DNA from: Microbacterium marinum
GTDB taxonomy: Bacteria; Actinomycetota; Actinomycetes; Actinomycetales; Microbacteriaceae
Assembly (NCBI RefSeq): GCF_014204835.1
Contig: NZ_JACHMD010000001.1
Location: 1,054,001-1,118,000, forward strand
Reading direction: 5' to 3'
Length of the DNA: 64,000 bases
Shown here: positions 34,769-43,189 of the stretch, piece after piece
How positions within the stretch are numbered: the first letter of the stretch is position 1
Layout: each line of letters opens with the position of its first letter
Position numbers and translations under genes: made by a program
Notes under the pieces: model-generated
What the model was told of the DNA's origin: nothing
What the model saw: only the letters and a program-made list of their open reading frames with translations
Database searches by the model: none

Positions 34769-35884
34769 ATGACCACGACCCTCCGGCTGGTGATCGATCA
34801 GCCGACCCCGCTCGCCGATCCCGACGCGACGCACGCCGCTCGGGAACTCGCGGTCGCCCTCGCCCAGACCGCCCCCAGCGGGTGCGAGGTCCGTGGTGTC
34901 GCTCCCGCCGACGCCGACCGGGAGGCTCTCGCTGCCCTGCCGGGGGTCGCAGGTGTCGACAGGCTCGCGCTCCGCGGCGCGACGGTGGCCGGCCTCTGGC
35001 GCCGGGGCATGCGGGCGGGGGTGGGGGACGGTCTCGTCCACTCCGCGTCGCTCGCCGCGCCGCTCGTACGGCACGACCGGGTTCACGACCACGATCAGAC
35101 CGTTGTCACTCTCTGGGATCTCCAGGCATGGGACGCCCCCGAAACGCTTCCTCGGGGAGCGGCGGCCTGGGCGCGGGGCATGCTGCGGCGCGCGGTGCGC
35201 CACGCGGATGCCGTCGTCGTCCCCACCCACCACCTCGCGCGCAGGCTCGCGGATCTCGCTCACCTCGGTGATCGCATCCGTGTCATCGCGGGTGCTCCCG
35301 CCGCCGCCCTTCGCGTGCCGTCCGACGAGGTCGGACGTCGCCGGGAGCTCTCGCTCCCGGAGGGATACGTCCTGATGTCGGCCGCGTCGGCGTCGACCGC
35401 GGATCTCGTCGTCGCATTCCACGCGGTTGCGACGGCCGGCCGCGACACGGCCGTCGTCGTCCTCGACGTGGCTGAAGGGGAAGAGCCGATCCTCGCCGAT
35501 GCGGCATCCGCCGCCGGCATCGCCGAGCACCGTTTGCACTTCCGTCGCCGGGTCGACGTCCCGGACCGCGCCGCCGTGTACGCAGGCGCTGTCGCGTTCG
35601 TCGCTCCGGAATCGAGCAGCAGGTTCCCCTGGCGCGTGCTGGACGCGCTCCGATTGGGTCTCCCCGTGGTCGCCTCGGCGAGCGAGACGAATCGGGAGCT
35701 GCTCCTCGACGGCGCGACCCTCGTCGAACCGGGTGAATCGGAGGCGCTGGGGCACGCATTGTCCGAGACGCTCGCATCGACGGACTCGGTCGAGCGTCTC
35801 TCCATCCTCGCCGCCGACAGGGGGCGGGCGTTCTCCTGGCTGGGTGCGGCGGAACGGACCTGGCAGCTTCACGCGGAGTTGTGA
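34769..35884 (+). CDS. Glycosyltransferase, GT4-like
   Basis: It is 371 residues with a GAAGGG ribosome-binding site, 11 bases after the LCP gene. It has a two-Rossmann GT-B layout. The N-terminal half contains VVTLWDLQAWDAPETLPRG and a basic HADAVVVPTHHLARRLADL segment, typical of GT4 enzymes. The C-terminal half ends FVAPESSSRFPWRVLDALRLGLPVVASASETNRELLLDGATLVEPGE, given here as a sketch of the nucleotide-sugar site with the E-x7-E-like pattern (E in PESSSR, then LDALRLGLPVV). Sugar donor and acceptor are unknown. The pairing with LCP suggests cell-wall glycopolymer synthesis. Confidence 0.8.
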   Translation: MTTTLRLVIDQPTPLADPDATHAARELAVALAQTAPSGCEVRGVAPADADREALAALPGVAGVDRLALRGATVAGLWRRGMRAGVGDGLVHSASLAAPLVRHDRVHDHDQTVVTLWDLQAWDAPETLPRGAAAWARGMLRRAVRHADAVVVPTHHLARRLADLAHLGDRIRVIAGAPAAALRVPSDEVGRRRELSLPEGYVLMSAASASTADLVVAFHAVATAGRDTAVVVLDVAEGEEPILADAASAAGIAEHRLHFRRRVDVPDRAAVYAGAVAFVAPESSSRFPWRVLDALRLGLPVVASASETNRELLLDGATLVEPGESEALGHALSETLASTDSVERLSILAADRGRAFSWLGAAERTWQLHAEL

Positions 35885-35964
35885 GCACGCGGCGAGTCGC
35901 GTGTCGCACCGGAAAACCTGACTGCTGACTGGTATCCGGACTCGACTTCCGTAACACTGTTCAC

Positions 35965-38715
35965 ATGCGTCACGCTCCCCCGGTCGGCACCGGACTGTCC
36001 ATGCGGACTACAGCGATGGCGCTCGTCGTCATTCTGGCCATCGCCCTGATGGGCGCCATCATGCCGACCGCGTCAGCGCGCGCTGCTGAACTGCCGTCCA
36101 ACATCAAGAGCGGCGGCTTCATCATCAGCGACGAAGAATTCTTCGACGGTGACTCGATGACGGCTGCCCAGGTGCAGACCTTCCTCGAGAAGCGCGTGCC
36201 GACCTGCAAGGCCACGACAGGCCCCACATGCCTCCGGAACTTCAAGGCGACGCTGACCCCCAAGGCGAAAGACCAGTATTGCAACGCGATCCCGGAGCGG
36301 AAGAACGTGGCAGCGGCGACCATCATCGTGGAGGTGAGCCGCGCATGCGGGATCAACCCGAAGGTCGTCATCGTCATGCTGCAGAAAGAACAGGGGCTCA
36401 TCACCGCGACCAAACCGAGTGATTGGAGCTACCGCGCCGCGATGGGCATGAACTGCCCGGACACCGCACCCTGCGATGCCGCGACGGCTGGCTTCGTCAA
36501 TCAGGTCAAGCAGGGCGTCCGACAGCAGCAGGTGTATGCGAAGAATCCGACCTGGTACAACTACAGGGCCGGTCAGGTCAACACCATCCAGTGGCACCCC
36601 GACGCGTCATGCGGGACGTCAAAGGTTTTCATCGAGAACCAGGCCACCGCGAACCTCTACATCTATACGCCCTACCGTCCCAACGTCGCAGCACTGGCGG
36701 CGGGTTACGCGGCGGGTGACGCGTGCTCGACGTACGGCAACCGCAACTTCTACAACTACTACGTCCAATGGTTCAAACCAGGCGCGAGCGAGAACACGGA
36801 TGGTGCGCCCGCGAAGGTCGCCCCCTGCACCGCGCCGGCGTCGGCCGATGTGGTCGCGCGAAGCGCGACGTATTCGGTCAAGACGAACTCGGCGAATGCG
36901 CGGACGGCACCGACTCTCGTGTGCACCGCGACCACCTCCCTTTCGCAGGGGACGAAGGTGTCCGTGACAGGCATCTACGGTGCATGGGCGCGGGCGACGG
37001 TCTCGGGCGCGACGCGGTGGATCCTGACGTCCTCGCTCGACATCCCCGATCCCAGCTGTGTCGTGCCTTCGGCGAGCCAGATCACCGCCGCATCCGGGAC
37101 GGTGACCGTGAAGAGCGATTCCCTCAATGCGCGGAAGGCGCCCACCACCGCCTGCGCCACCGGTCGGATCACCCTCGACCGCGACGACAAGCCGACGCGC
37201 ACCGGGATATACGGCGCGTGGTGGCGGATCTCCCACGACGGGGGCACGTACTGGATCCACAGCGACTACGCCACAGTCACCAACGGCACCGCGCTGTGTT
37301 CCTCCGCGCCCAGCAGCGTCGCCGCAAGCGGCACATATCGTGTCGCGTCGGCGCGGGCGTACGGACGCACAGGTCCCTCGACCCTCTGCGCGAAAGACGC
37401 CAAGACGCTGACAGCCGGCACTGTCCTGGTCGCGTCGGCAGCATCGACTGACGGCATATGGATCCGGGTGACCGACGGGACGACCTCGATGTGGGTCGCG
37501 AAGGCATCGCTGACGACCGCGCCGTCGGGCGCGGTGTGCGAACAGCCTTCGAGTATCGTCGCGGCAAGCGGCACATACCGCGTCTCATCGGCGCGTGCCT
37601 ACGGGCGAACGGGCCCGTCATCGCTGTGCGGAACTGAGGCGAAAACCCTGTCGTCGGGCACGATCGTGGTGGCATCTGCGGCGACAAGTGACGGAGCCTG
37701 GCTTCGCGTCACCGACGGCGCGTCCACCATGTGGGTGGCGAGGGCGTCGCTGGCAACGGCAGCATCAGACGCGGCGTGCGTTCAGCCGACCACGGTCTCC
37801 GCCGCGAGCGGGACGTACCGCGTCGTGTCTTCGCGCGCATACGGTCGGGCGGCGCCGACGTCCCTGTGCTCAGTGGGTGCAAGAGTCTTGGCAAACGGCG
37901 ACACGCTGAAGGCCACCGCTAAGACGAACGACGGCGTGTGGCTGCGGGTGACCGATGGCTCTGCCACGATGTGGGTCGCGGCCGCGTCGATGACATCAGT
38001 GCCGACGGACGTCTGTGCGCAGCCGACGACCGTGACTGCCCTGTCGGCGACCTACGAGGTGTCTTCCTCCCGCGCGTACGGCCGAATGGCGCCTTCTTCG
38101 GACTGCTCGTCAGGGGTTGAGACATTCGCGCGCGGCACGACGTTGGTCGCCTCCGCGCAGACATCCGACGGCGTGTGGGTCCGCGTCCTCGACGGGTCCA
38201 CGACCCGGTGGGTCGCGAAAGCATCGCTCGTCACCGCGACTCCCGTGGATGTATGCGCACAGCCGTCGGCGACGACGAAGTTGGGCAAGACCTACCAGGT
38301 CACCTCGACGCGCGCGTATGGACGCACCGCACCGTCGTCCGAATGCTCTACGGATCTGAAGACACTCGCGAAGGGGACGGTGCTGGTCGCGTCAGCGATG
38401 ACGTCCGATGGCGAGTGGCTTCGCGTGGACGACGGCACGGACGCACGGTGGGTCGCCGCCGCATCTGTGGCCACCCTCGCTTCGAGCTCTGCGTGTGCCC
38501 AGCCGAGAACCGTGACAGCAGTGGCGAAGAGCTATCGCGTGACATCGACCAGGGCATACGGGCGCCTCGCGCCGTCCGCCTCCTGCTCGATCGCCGTCGA
38601 GACGCTCGCGAAGGGCACGCGCCTCACCGCGACGGGTGTCACGGCCGACGGTCGATGGCTCCGGGTCACCAGTGCATCCGGGTGGATGTGGGTCGCGAGG
38701 GCCTCGGTCGGGTGA
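35965..38715 (+). CDS. Large secreted protein: lysozyme-like N-domain plus eight Cys-containing SH3-like repeats
   Basis: It is 916 residues. A hydrophobic signal segment lies at about 13-38 and AELPSN follows the likely cleavage site. Residues 40-275 form a conserved actinobacterial domain (GGFIISDEEFFDGDSMTAAQVQ, then INPKVVIVMLQKEQGLI with a candidate catalytic Glu, and WYNYRAGQVNTIQWHPDASCG). The KEQGLI helix resembles lysozyme/transglycosylase folds, which is inference. Then come eight repeats of about 79 residues (36826-38712), each opening with Cys-x-x-P and having a second Cys near position 30, with SRAYGRTAPSS and GVWLRVTDGS...MWVAKAS motifs as in bacterial SH3. The last six are much more alike than the first two. 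A TAACAC box seven bases before ATG 35965 favours this start over ATG 36001. It is a probable cell-wall binding protein. Confidence 0.8.
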   Translation: MRHAPPVGTGLSMRTTAMALVVILAIALMGAIMPTASARAAELPSNIKSGGFIISDEEFFDGDSMTAAQVQTFLEKRVPTCKATTGPTCLRNFKATLTPKAKDQYCNAIPERKNVAAATIIVEVSRACGINPKVVIVMLQKEQGLITATKPSDWSYRAAMGMNCPDTAPCDAATAGFVNQVKQGVRQQQVYAKNPTWYNYRAGQVNTIQWHPDASCGTSKVFIENQATANLYIYTPYRPNVAALAAGYAAGDACSTYGNRNFYNYYVQWFKPGASENTDGAPAKVAPCTAPASADVVARSATYSVKTNSANARTAPTLVCTATTSLSQGTKVSVTGIYGAWARATVSGATRWILTSSLDIPDPSCVVPSASQITAASGTVTVKSDSLNARKAPTTACATGRITLDRDDKPTRTGIYGAWWRISHDGGTYWIHSDYATVTNGTALCSSAPSSVAASGTYRVASARAYGRTGPSTLCAKDAKTLTAGTVLVASAASTDGIWIRVTDGTTSMWVAKASLTTAPSGAVCEQPSSIVAASGTYRVSSARAYGRTGPSSLCGTEAKTLSSGTIVVASAATSDGAWLRVTDGASTMWVARASLATAASDAACVQPTTVSAASGTYRVVSSRAYGRAAPTSLCSVGARVLANGDTLKATAKTNDGVWLRVTDGSATMWVAAASMTSVPTDVCAQPTTVTALSATYEVSSSRAYGRMAPSSDCSSGVETFARGTTLVASAQTSDGVWVRVLDGSTTRWVAKASLVTATPVDVCAQPSATTKLGKTYQVTSTRAYGRTAPSSECSTDLKTLAKGTVLVASAMTSDGEWLRVDDGTDARWVAAASVATLASSSACAQPRTVTAVAKSYRVTSTRAYGRLAPSASCSIAVETLAKGTRLTATGVTADGRWLRVTSASGWMWVARASVG

Positions 38716-38821
38716 CACAGCGAGGAGCCGCGTGGCGGCACTCCTCAGACCTTCAGCGGACGCGCTGTAGGATCTGGTGTGGCTGCCACGGCCACCGCAT
38801 ACCCGAAGGCTCCTGCACGAC

Positions 38822-39712
38822 GTGACCACACCTATCGACCGCGCACAGTTCGACGTTCCCGGCACCAGTCGCGGTCTTCTCGACGTCGTCCGGTGGCGCT
38901 ATCTGCTCACTCTCCTCGTTCGTACTGGCGTCACGACGCGGTACCGCAACTCGGTTCTCGGCTGGACATGGTCCTACGTGCGCCCCGGCGCACAGTTCCT
39001 GGTGTTCTGGCTCGTCATGGGCGTCTTCCTTCAACTGGAACGGGGCATCCCCAACTACGCGATCTATCTCTTCTCCGGGATCGTGTGCATCAACTTGTTC
39101 AACGAGGCCTTCAAGAACGCGACGACCTCGATCGTCGGCAACGCCGCGCTGGTGCGAAAGGTCTACCTTCCGCGACAGCTGTTCGCCGTATCGTCGGTGG
39201 TCGTCGCATTCGTGCACTTCCTTCCGCAACTCGCACTTCTGCTCGTAGTGTGCGTGTTCCTCGGGTGGATCGTGAACATCACGATCTGGACCGTGCTCGC
39301 CGTCCTCGCAGGCGTCGTGATCCTCATGTTGGTCGCCTTCGGTGCCGGGCTCTTCTTCGGCGCGATCAATGTCCGTTTCCGAGACGCCGAGAACATCGTT
39401 GAACTGCTCCTCATGCTCGTGACCTGGGCATCCCCCGTTCTGTACTCATGGACGATGGTGCAGACGGCATTCGCGGGTGCGCCCTGGGTGACGAAGGTGT
39501 ACCTCCTCAACCCGATCACCCAGGCGGTGGAGCTCTTCCACTACGCGTTCTGGCGGCCCGTGACGAGCGTGCAGATCGCGGAACTGGGGCTCAATCCTCC
39601 GCCGGATCTGCTGCTGGGCACGTGCTGGGCGCTTCTGATCTCCCTCGCCATGATCGTCATCGGACAGTCCGTGTTCCGTCGACTCGAAGGAAAGTTCGCG
39701 CAAGACCTATGA
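38822..39712 (+). CDS. Polysaccharide ABC exporter permease (Wzm/TagG-like), system 1
   Basis: It is 296 residues with six membrane helices of the ABC2 type. RYRNSVLGWTWSYVRPGAQFLVFW is the typical N-terminal amphipathic region and first helix; NPITQAVELFHYAFWRP is the conserved segment before the last helices. The stop overlaps the ATPase ATG (ATGA). GTG 38822 has GAAGG 12 bases upstream. A TAGGAT box at 38768-38773 would give a 40-base leader. An open frame from GTG 38777 adds 15 residues but leaves only 3 bases after the -10 box. It exports an undecaprenyl-linked glycan; which of the polymers is unknown. Confidence 0.88.
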   Translation: MTTPIDRAQFDVPGTSRGLLDVVRWRYLLTLLVRTGVTTRYRNSVLGWTWSYVRPGAQFLVFWLVMGVFLQLERGIPNYAIYLFSGIVCINLFNEAFKNATTSIVGNAALVRKVYLPRQLFAVSSVVVAFVHFLPQLALLLVVCVFLGWIVNITIWTVLAVLAGVVILMLVAFGAGLFFGAINVRFRDAENIVELLLMLVTWASPVLYSWTMVQTAFAGAPWVTKVYLLNPITQAVELFHYAFWRPVTSVQIAELGLNPPPDLLLGTCWALLISLAMIVIGQSVFRRLEGKFAQDL

Positions 39713-40458
39713 CCGAACAGACCGCGGCATCCGTGCTGCCGAGCATCATCGTGGACGGCGTGCGCAAGACCTTCCTCCTCAATCATGCGCACTCCTTCAA
39801 GGACACCGTCGTCAGCTGGATCCGGCGCCGCAAGACGACGACCGAATTCCACGCCTTGCGCGGGCTCGACATCGTGATCAATGAAGGCGATTCGGTCGCG
39901 CTGCTCGGCTACAACGGGTCCGGGAAATCGACACTCCTCAAGCTGCTCTCCGGCGTGATGCGTCCTGACGCGGGCGAGGTGCTCACTCGTGGACGCGTGG
40001 CGGGCCTCATCGAAGTGGGTGCGGGCTTCCACCCCGAGCTCTCCGGACGGGAGAACGTCTTCCTCAACGCTGCGATCCTGGGGATGCAGCGCGAGGAGAT
40101 CGAGGCCAGATACGACGACATCGTCGCATTCAGCGAGATCGAGGAGTTCATCGATCAAGAGGTCAAACACTACTCATCGGGTATGTTCATGCGGCTGGCG
40201 TTCTCGGTGGCGATCCATGTGGACGTCGACATCCTGCTCGTCGACGAGATCCTCTCCGTCGGTGATGCGCCGTTCCGCGCGAAATGCCGAGCGAAGTTCG
40301 ACGAGCTGATCGCCGCAGGGAAGACCCTCGTGATCGTCAGCCACGACATGGAGATGGTGCGCGAGCTGTGTACCCGCGGCGTCGTCATCCGCAAGGGCGA
40401 ACTGCGCTACGACGGCGGGATCGAGGAGGCCATCGCCGCGATGAACGAGGCCGCGTGA
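39709..40458 (+). CDS. Polysaccharide ABC exporter ATPase (Wzt/TagH-like), system 1
   Basis: It is 249 residues. Walker A GYNGSGKST (about 68-76), the signature HYSSGMFMRLAFS in the variant form of polysaccharide exporters, Walker B ILLVDEILSVGD, and the H-loop IVSHD are visible. TRGRVAGLIEVGAGFHPELSGREN is characteristic for Wzt/TagH. There is no C-terminal carbohydrate-binding domain as in O9a-type Wzt, so the exporter should not need a modified chain end. It is translationally coupled to the permease and followed by a strong terminator. Confidence 0.92.
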   Translation: MTEQTAASVLPSIIVDGVRKTFLLNHAHSFKDTVVSWIRRRKTTTEFHALRGLDIVINEGDSVALLGYNGSGKSTLLKLLSGVMRPDAGEVLTRGRVAGLIEVGAGFHPELSGRENVFLNAAILGMQREEIEARYDDIVAFSEIEEFIDQEVKHYSSGMFMRLAFSVAIHVDVDILLVDEILSVGDAPFRAKCRAKFDELIAAGKTLVIVSHDMEMVRELCTRGVVIRKGELRYDGGIEEAIAAMNEAA

Positions 40459-40472
40459 ACTCGAACAGCAAA

Positions 40473-40509
40473 GAAGAACGCCCCACCGCAATGCGGTGGG
40501 GCGTTCTTC
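40473..40509. terminator. Strong bidirectional terminator
   Basis: GAAGAACGCCCCACCGC (40473-40489) and its perfect reverse complement (40493-40509) form a 17-base-pair stem with the 3-base loop AAT. A-rich and T-rich flanks (AGCAAAGAAG before, TTCTTCAT after) make it functional for both converging transcripts, the exporter and ugd. Confidence 0.9.
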
Positions 40510-40516
40510 ATCGAAG

Positions 40517-41821
40517 TCAGCGACCCATGCCGGTGTACGACCAGCCCGCCGCGCGCCAGGCGTCGGCATCGAGGCAGTTGCGGCCGTCGAACACCGTCGC
40601 CCGTGCCACCATGGTCGCAAGCATGGCCGGGTCGAGATCGCGATAGGCCTTCCACTCCGTCACGACGAGCACGACCTCGGCGTCGGCGACCGCCGCCTCG
40701 AGGGTGTCCGCGTACCGGAGCTGCGGGTGAAGCCGGCGCGCGTTCGCGATCGCCTCCGGGTCATGGGAGATCACCTCGGCGCCCAAGCCGTGCAACCGAA
40801 CGGCGATGTCGAGCGCCGGAGAGTCTCGGACGTCATCGGAGTCGGGCTTGAAGGCGAGTCCGAGCACGGCGACACGTCGGCCGACCGGCTTGCCGTCGAA
40901 GGAGTCGACGACGAGGTCGACGAGTCGCTGACGACGCCGAAGATTGATCTCGTCGACGTGACGGAGGAAGGCCACGGAATCCCCGCGGCCCAGTTCTTCT
41001 GCGCGTGCGCTGAACGCCCGGATGTCCTTCGGGAGGCATCCGCCACCGAACCCGACGCCTGCGTTGAGGAACCGGCGTCCGATGCGCGCATCGTGACCGA
41101 TGGCGTCGGCGAGCTGGGTGACGTCGGCCCCCGTGACCTCCGCGATCTCGGCCATCGCGTTGATGAACGAGATCTTCGTGGCGAGGAAGGCGTTGGCTGC
41201 GACCTTCACGAGCTCCGCGGTCGCGTAATCGGTCACCAGTCTCGGGGTGCCGGTCGCGATCGCCGGGGCGTAGACCTCGTCCAGAACAGCCACGTCGTCG
41301 TCCGAGGTGTCTGCGGCGACGCCGTACACGAGCCGGTCGGGCTCGAGGGTGTCTTTCACCGCGAATCCCTCCCGCAGGAACTCCGGGTTCCACGCGAGAT
41401 GCGCACCGCGCTCACGCACGAGCTCAGCAAGCCTTGCCGCGGTGCCGACCGGCACCGTCGACTTGCCGGCGACGAGGTCGCCGGGGGAGAGGTGCGGGAT
41501 CAGCGCCGCCACCGCGGCGTCCACGTACGTCAGGTCCGCGGCGTCGGACCCGTCCTTCCGCTGAGGGGTGCCGACTCCGATGAAGTGCACGCGGCTGCCC
41601 TCGGCATCCGCCATATCCGTGCTGAAACGCAGACGACCGGAAGCCACAGCCTCAGTGAGCAACGGCTCGAGACCGGGCTCGAAGAACGGCGGGTGGCCTT
41701 TCGACAGCTGCGCGACTTTCTCCGCGTCTACGTCGATACCGACGACGTCATGACCGATGGACGCCATCGCCGCGGCGTGCACTGCCCCGAGATATCCACA
41801 GCCGATCACGCTGAGCTTCAT
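40517..41821 (-). CDS. ugd: UDP-glucose 6-dehydrogenase
   Basis: Oxidises UDP-glucose to UDP-glucuronate with two NAD+. It is 434 residues. The Rossmann start is MKLSVIGCGYLGAVHAAAMA; GKSTVPVGTA, FLREGFAVKDTLEPDRLVYG and the active-site Cys in VGFGGGCLPKDIRA follow; LAFKPDSDDVRDSPALDI lies in the UDP-binding domain. The ATG at 41821 has AAGGAA upstream. UDP-glucuronate would be used by the UDP-glucuronate 4-epimerase encoded at 50416-51426. It is divergent from a GT2 gene. Confidence 0.95.
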   Translation of the reverse strand: MKLSVIGCGYLGAVHAAAMASIGHDVVGIDVDAEKVAQLSKGHPPFFEPGLEPLLTEAVASGRLRFSTDMADAEGSRVHFIGVGTPQRKDGSDAADLTYVDAAVAALIPHLSPGDLVAGKSTVPVGTAARLAELVRERGAHLAWNPEFLREGFAVKDTLEPDRLVYGVAADTSDDDVAVLDEVYAPAIATGTPRLVTDYATAELVKVAANAFLATKISFINAMAEIAEVTGADVTQLADAIGHDARIGRRFLNAGVGFGGGCLPKDIRAFSARAEELGRGDSVAFLRHVDEINLRRRQRLVDLVVDSFDGKPVGRRVAVLGLAFKPDSDDVRDSPALDIAVRLHGLGAEVISHDPEAIANARRLHPQLRYADTLEAAVADAEVVLVVTEWKAYRDLDPAMLATMVARATVFDGRNCLDADAWRAAGWSYTGMGR

Positions 41822-42059
41822 GGTTTCGTTCCTTCCGAGGCGGACGTCCGGCCGCCCAGAGCCCACACAATCCAACCACACGGCGGGCGTCGGGCCGATC
41901 AGAGGAACCCGCGCCGTTGGGGGCGCGTCCTCCGTGGGCGCGGGAGCTGTCGCCGTACGCTCAGGGGGCGCGGCTACAATATCGGGCGGCGGAGCTGTCG
42001 GTGGCCGCGCGGTCTCAGCCGGCCGTCCCCGCCTCAGACGAAGTGAAGGATCTTCATCC
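41822..42059. promoter_or_regulatory. Divergent promoter region between ugd and the GT2 gene
   Basis: These 238 bases contain a good -10 box TACAAT (41975-41980) on the plus strand, about 85 bases before the GT2 start; no convincing -35 lies at 17 bases. On the minus strand the AAGGAA ribosome-binding site of ugd is visible. No open frame with coding character belongs here. Confidence 0.5.
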
Positions 42060-43142
42060 ATGCGCCTGTTCGTGCAGATTCCGTGCCTCAACGAGGAGCA
42101 GACACTCCCTCTCGTGCTCGCCACGATCCCGAAGGCGATCCCCGGAGTCGACGAGATCCACATCCTCGTCGTGGACGACGGGTCGAGTGACCGCACGGTC
42201 GAAGTCGCTCGCGAGCTCGGTGTCGAGCACTTCGTGTTCCACACGCGCAACATGGGGCTCGCCCGCTCGTTCCGCGACGGCGTGGACTATGCGATGCAGC
42301 ACGGCGCCGACATCGTCGTGAACACGGATGGCGACAATCAGTACCCGCAGGAGCGCATCGCGGATCTCGTGCAGCCGATCCTCCGAGGCGAAGCCGACAT
42401 CGTCATCGGCGACCGCCAGACGAAGACCATCGAGCATTTCTCCCCGTTCAAGAAGGTCATGCAGGGCTTCGGGAGCTCCGTCGTCAACTTCGCCGCTGAG
42501 ACGGACCTTCCGGATGCAGCCAGCGGATTCCGGGCGTACTCGCGTGAGTCACTCATTCGTCTGAACGTCGTCACGCAGTTCAGCTACTGCATGGAGACGA
42601 TCATCCAGGCGGGGAACAAGCGACTGCGCATCGAGAGCGTGCAGATCAGCACCAACCCCAAGACCCGCGAGTCGCGACTGTTCAAGAACATCTTCCAGCA
42701 CATGGGCCGGTCGGGGCAGGCGATCGTGCGCAGCTACATCATGTTCAAGCCGCACGTTGTGTTCTTGACGCTCGCACTCCTCTTCTTCGTCGGCGCGGCC
42801 ATCCCATTCGGACGGTTCCTGATCTTGTCGTGGCTGGGCATCGCGGGTGACCACATCCAGTCGCTGCTCTTCGGTAGTGCCATGCTCGTCGGAGCGTTGC
42901 TTAGTCTCGCTCTGACGGTGATCTCCGACATGCTGCGCACGAACCGGACATTGCTCGAAGACTCGCTCGAGCGGATAAAGCTCCTGCAGTACGCGCCCGA
43001 GCGCGTGTTCGATCCGAATGCCCCGGTCCTGGCCGACTCGGCGCGGCATCCCTCGCTCGCGGTCAGTGTCGAGGCCGTGATCGCGCATCACCCGGTTGCG
43101 GACGCCGATGCGGGTCCGTCGCAGGTGTCGGCCGGCACCTGA
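42060..43142 (+). CDS. Glycosyltransferase family 2 with C-terminal membrane helices (polyprenyl-phosphate glycosyltransferase-like)
   Basis: It is 360 residues. The GT-A domain starts RLFVQIPCLNEEQTLPLVL; ILVVDDGSSDRTVEVA and NTDGDNQYPQERI (DxD-like motif) follow; TNPKTRESRLFKNIFQHMGRSG is shared with dolichyl/undecaprenyl-phosphate sugar transferases. Two membrane helices lie near 240-262 and 276-300. A tail of about 50 residues follows. It would load a sugar onto a lipid carrier, and the GT-C-like membrane protein encoded next could use it. ATG 42060 begins exactly at the GT2 fold; the frame is open upstream. Confidence 0.87.
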   Translation: MRLFVQIPCLNEEQTLPLVLATIPKAIPGVDEIHILVVDDGSSDRTVEVARELGVEHFVFHTRNMGLARSFRDGVDYAMQHGADIVVNTDGDNQYPQERIADLVQPILRGEADIVIGDRQTKTIEHFSPFKKVMQGFGSSVVNFAAETDLPDAASGFRAYSRESLIRLNVVTQFSYCMETIIQAGNKRLRIESVQISTNPKTRESRLFKNIFQHMGRSGQAIVRSYIMFKPHVVFLTLALLFFVGAAIPFGRFLILSWLGIAGDHIQSLLFGSAMLVGALLSLALTVISDMLRTNRTLLEDSLERIKLLQYAPERVFDPNAPVLADSARHPSLAVSVEAVIAHHPVADADAGPSQVSAGT

Positions 43143-43189
43143 CCCGCCTCCGGATCCGTTCGCCTCACCCACCGAAAGGGACCTTTTCT

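Noticed and set aside
36826..38712. Repeated DNA of about 237 bases considered as a non-coding repeat array
   Set aside because: The frame is open throughout and the repeat encodes SH3-like units of a secreted protein with signal peptide.
38779..39402. Alternative frame starting GTG 38779, five bases after the TAGGAT box, opposite phase to the permease
   Set aside because: It would be a well-placed leaderless start, but the frame encodes only an Arg-rich shadow of the permease with no conserved features.
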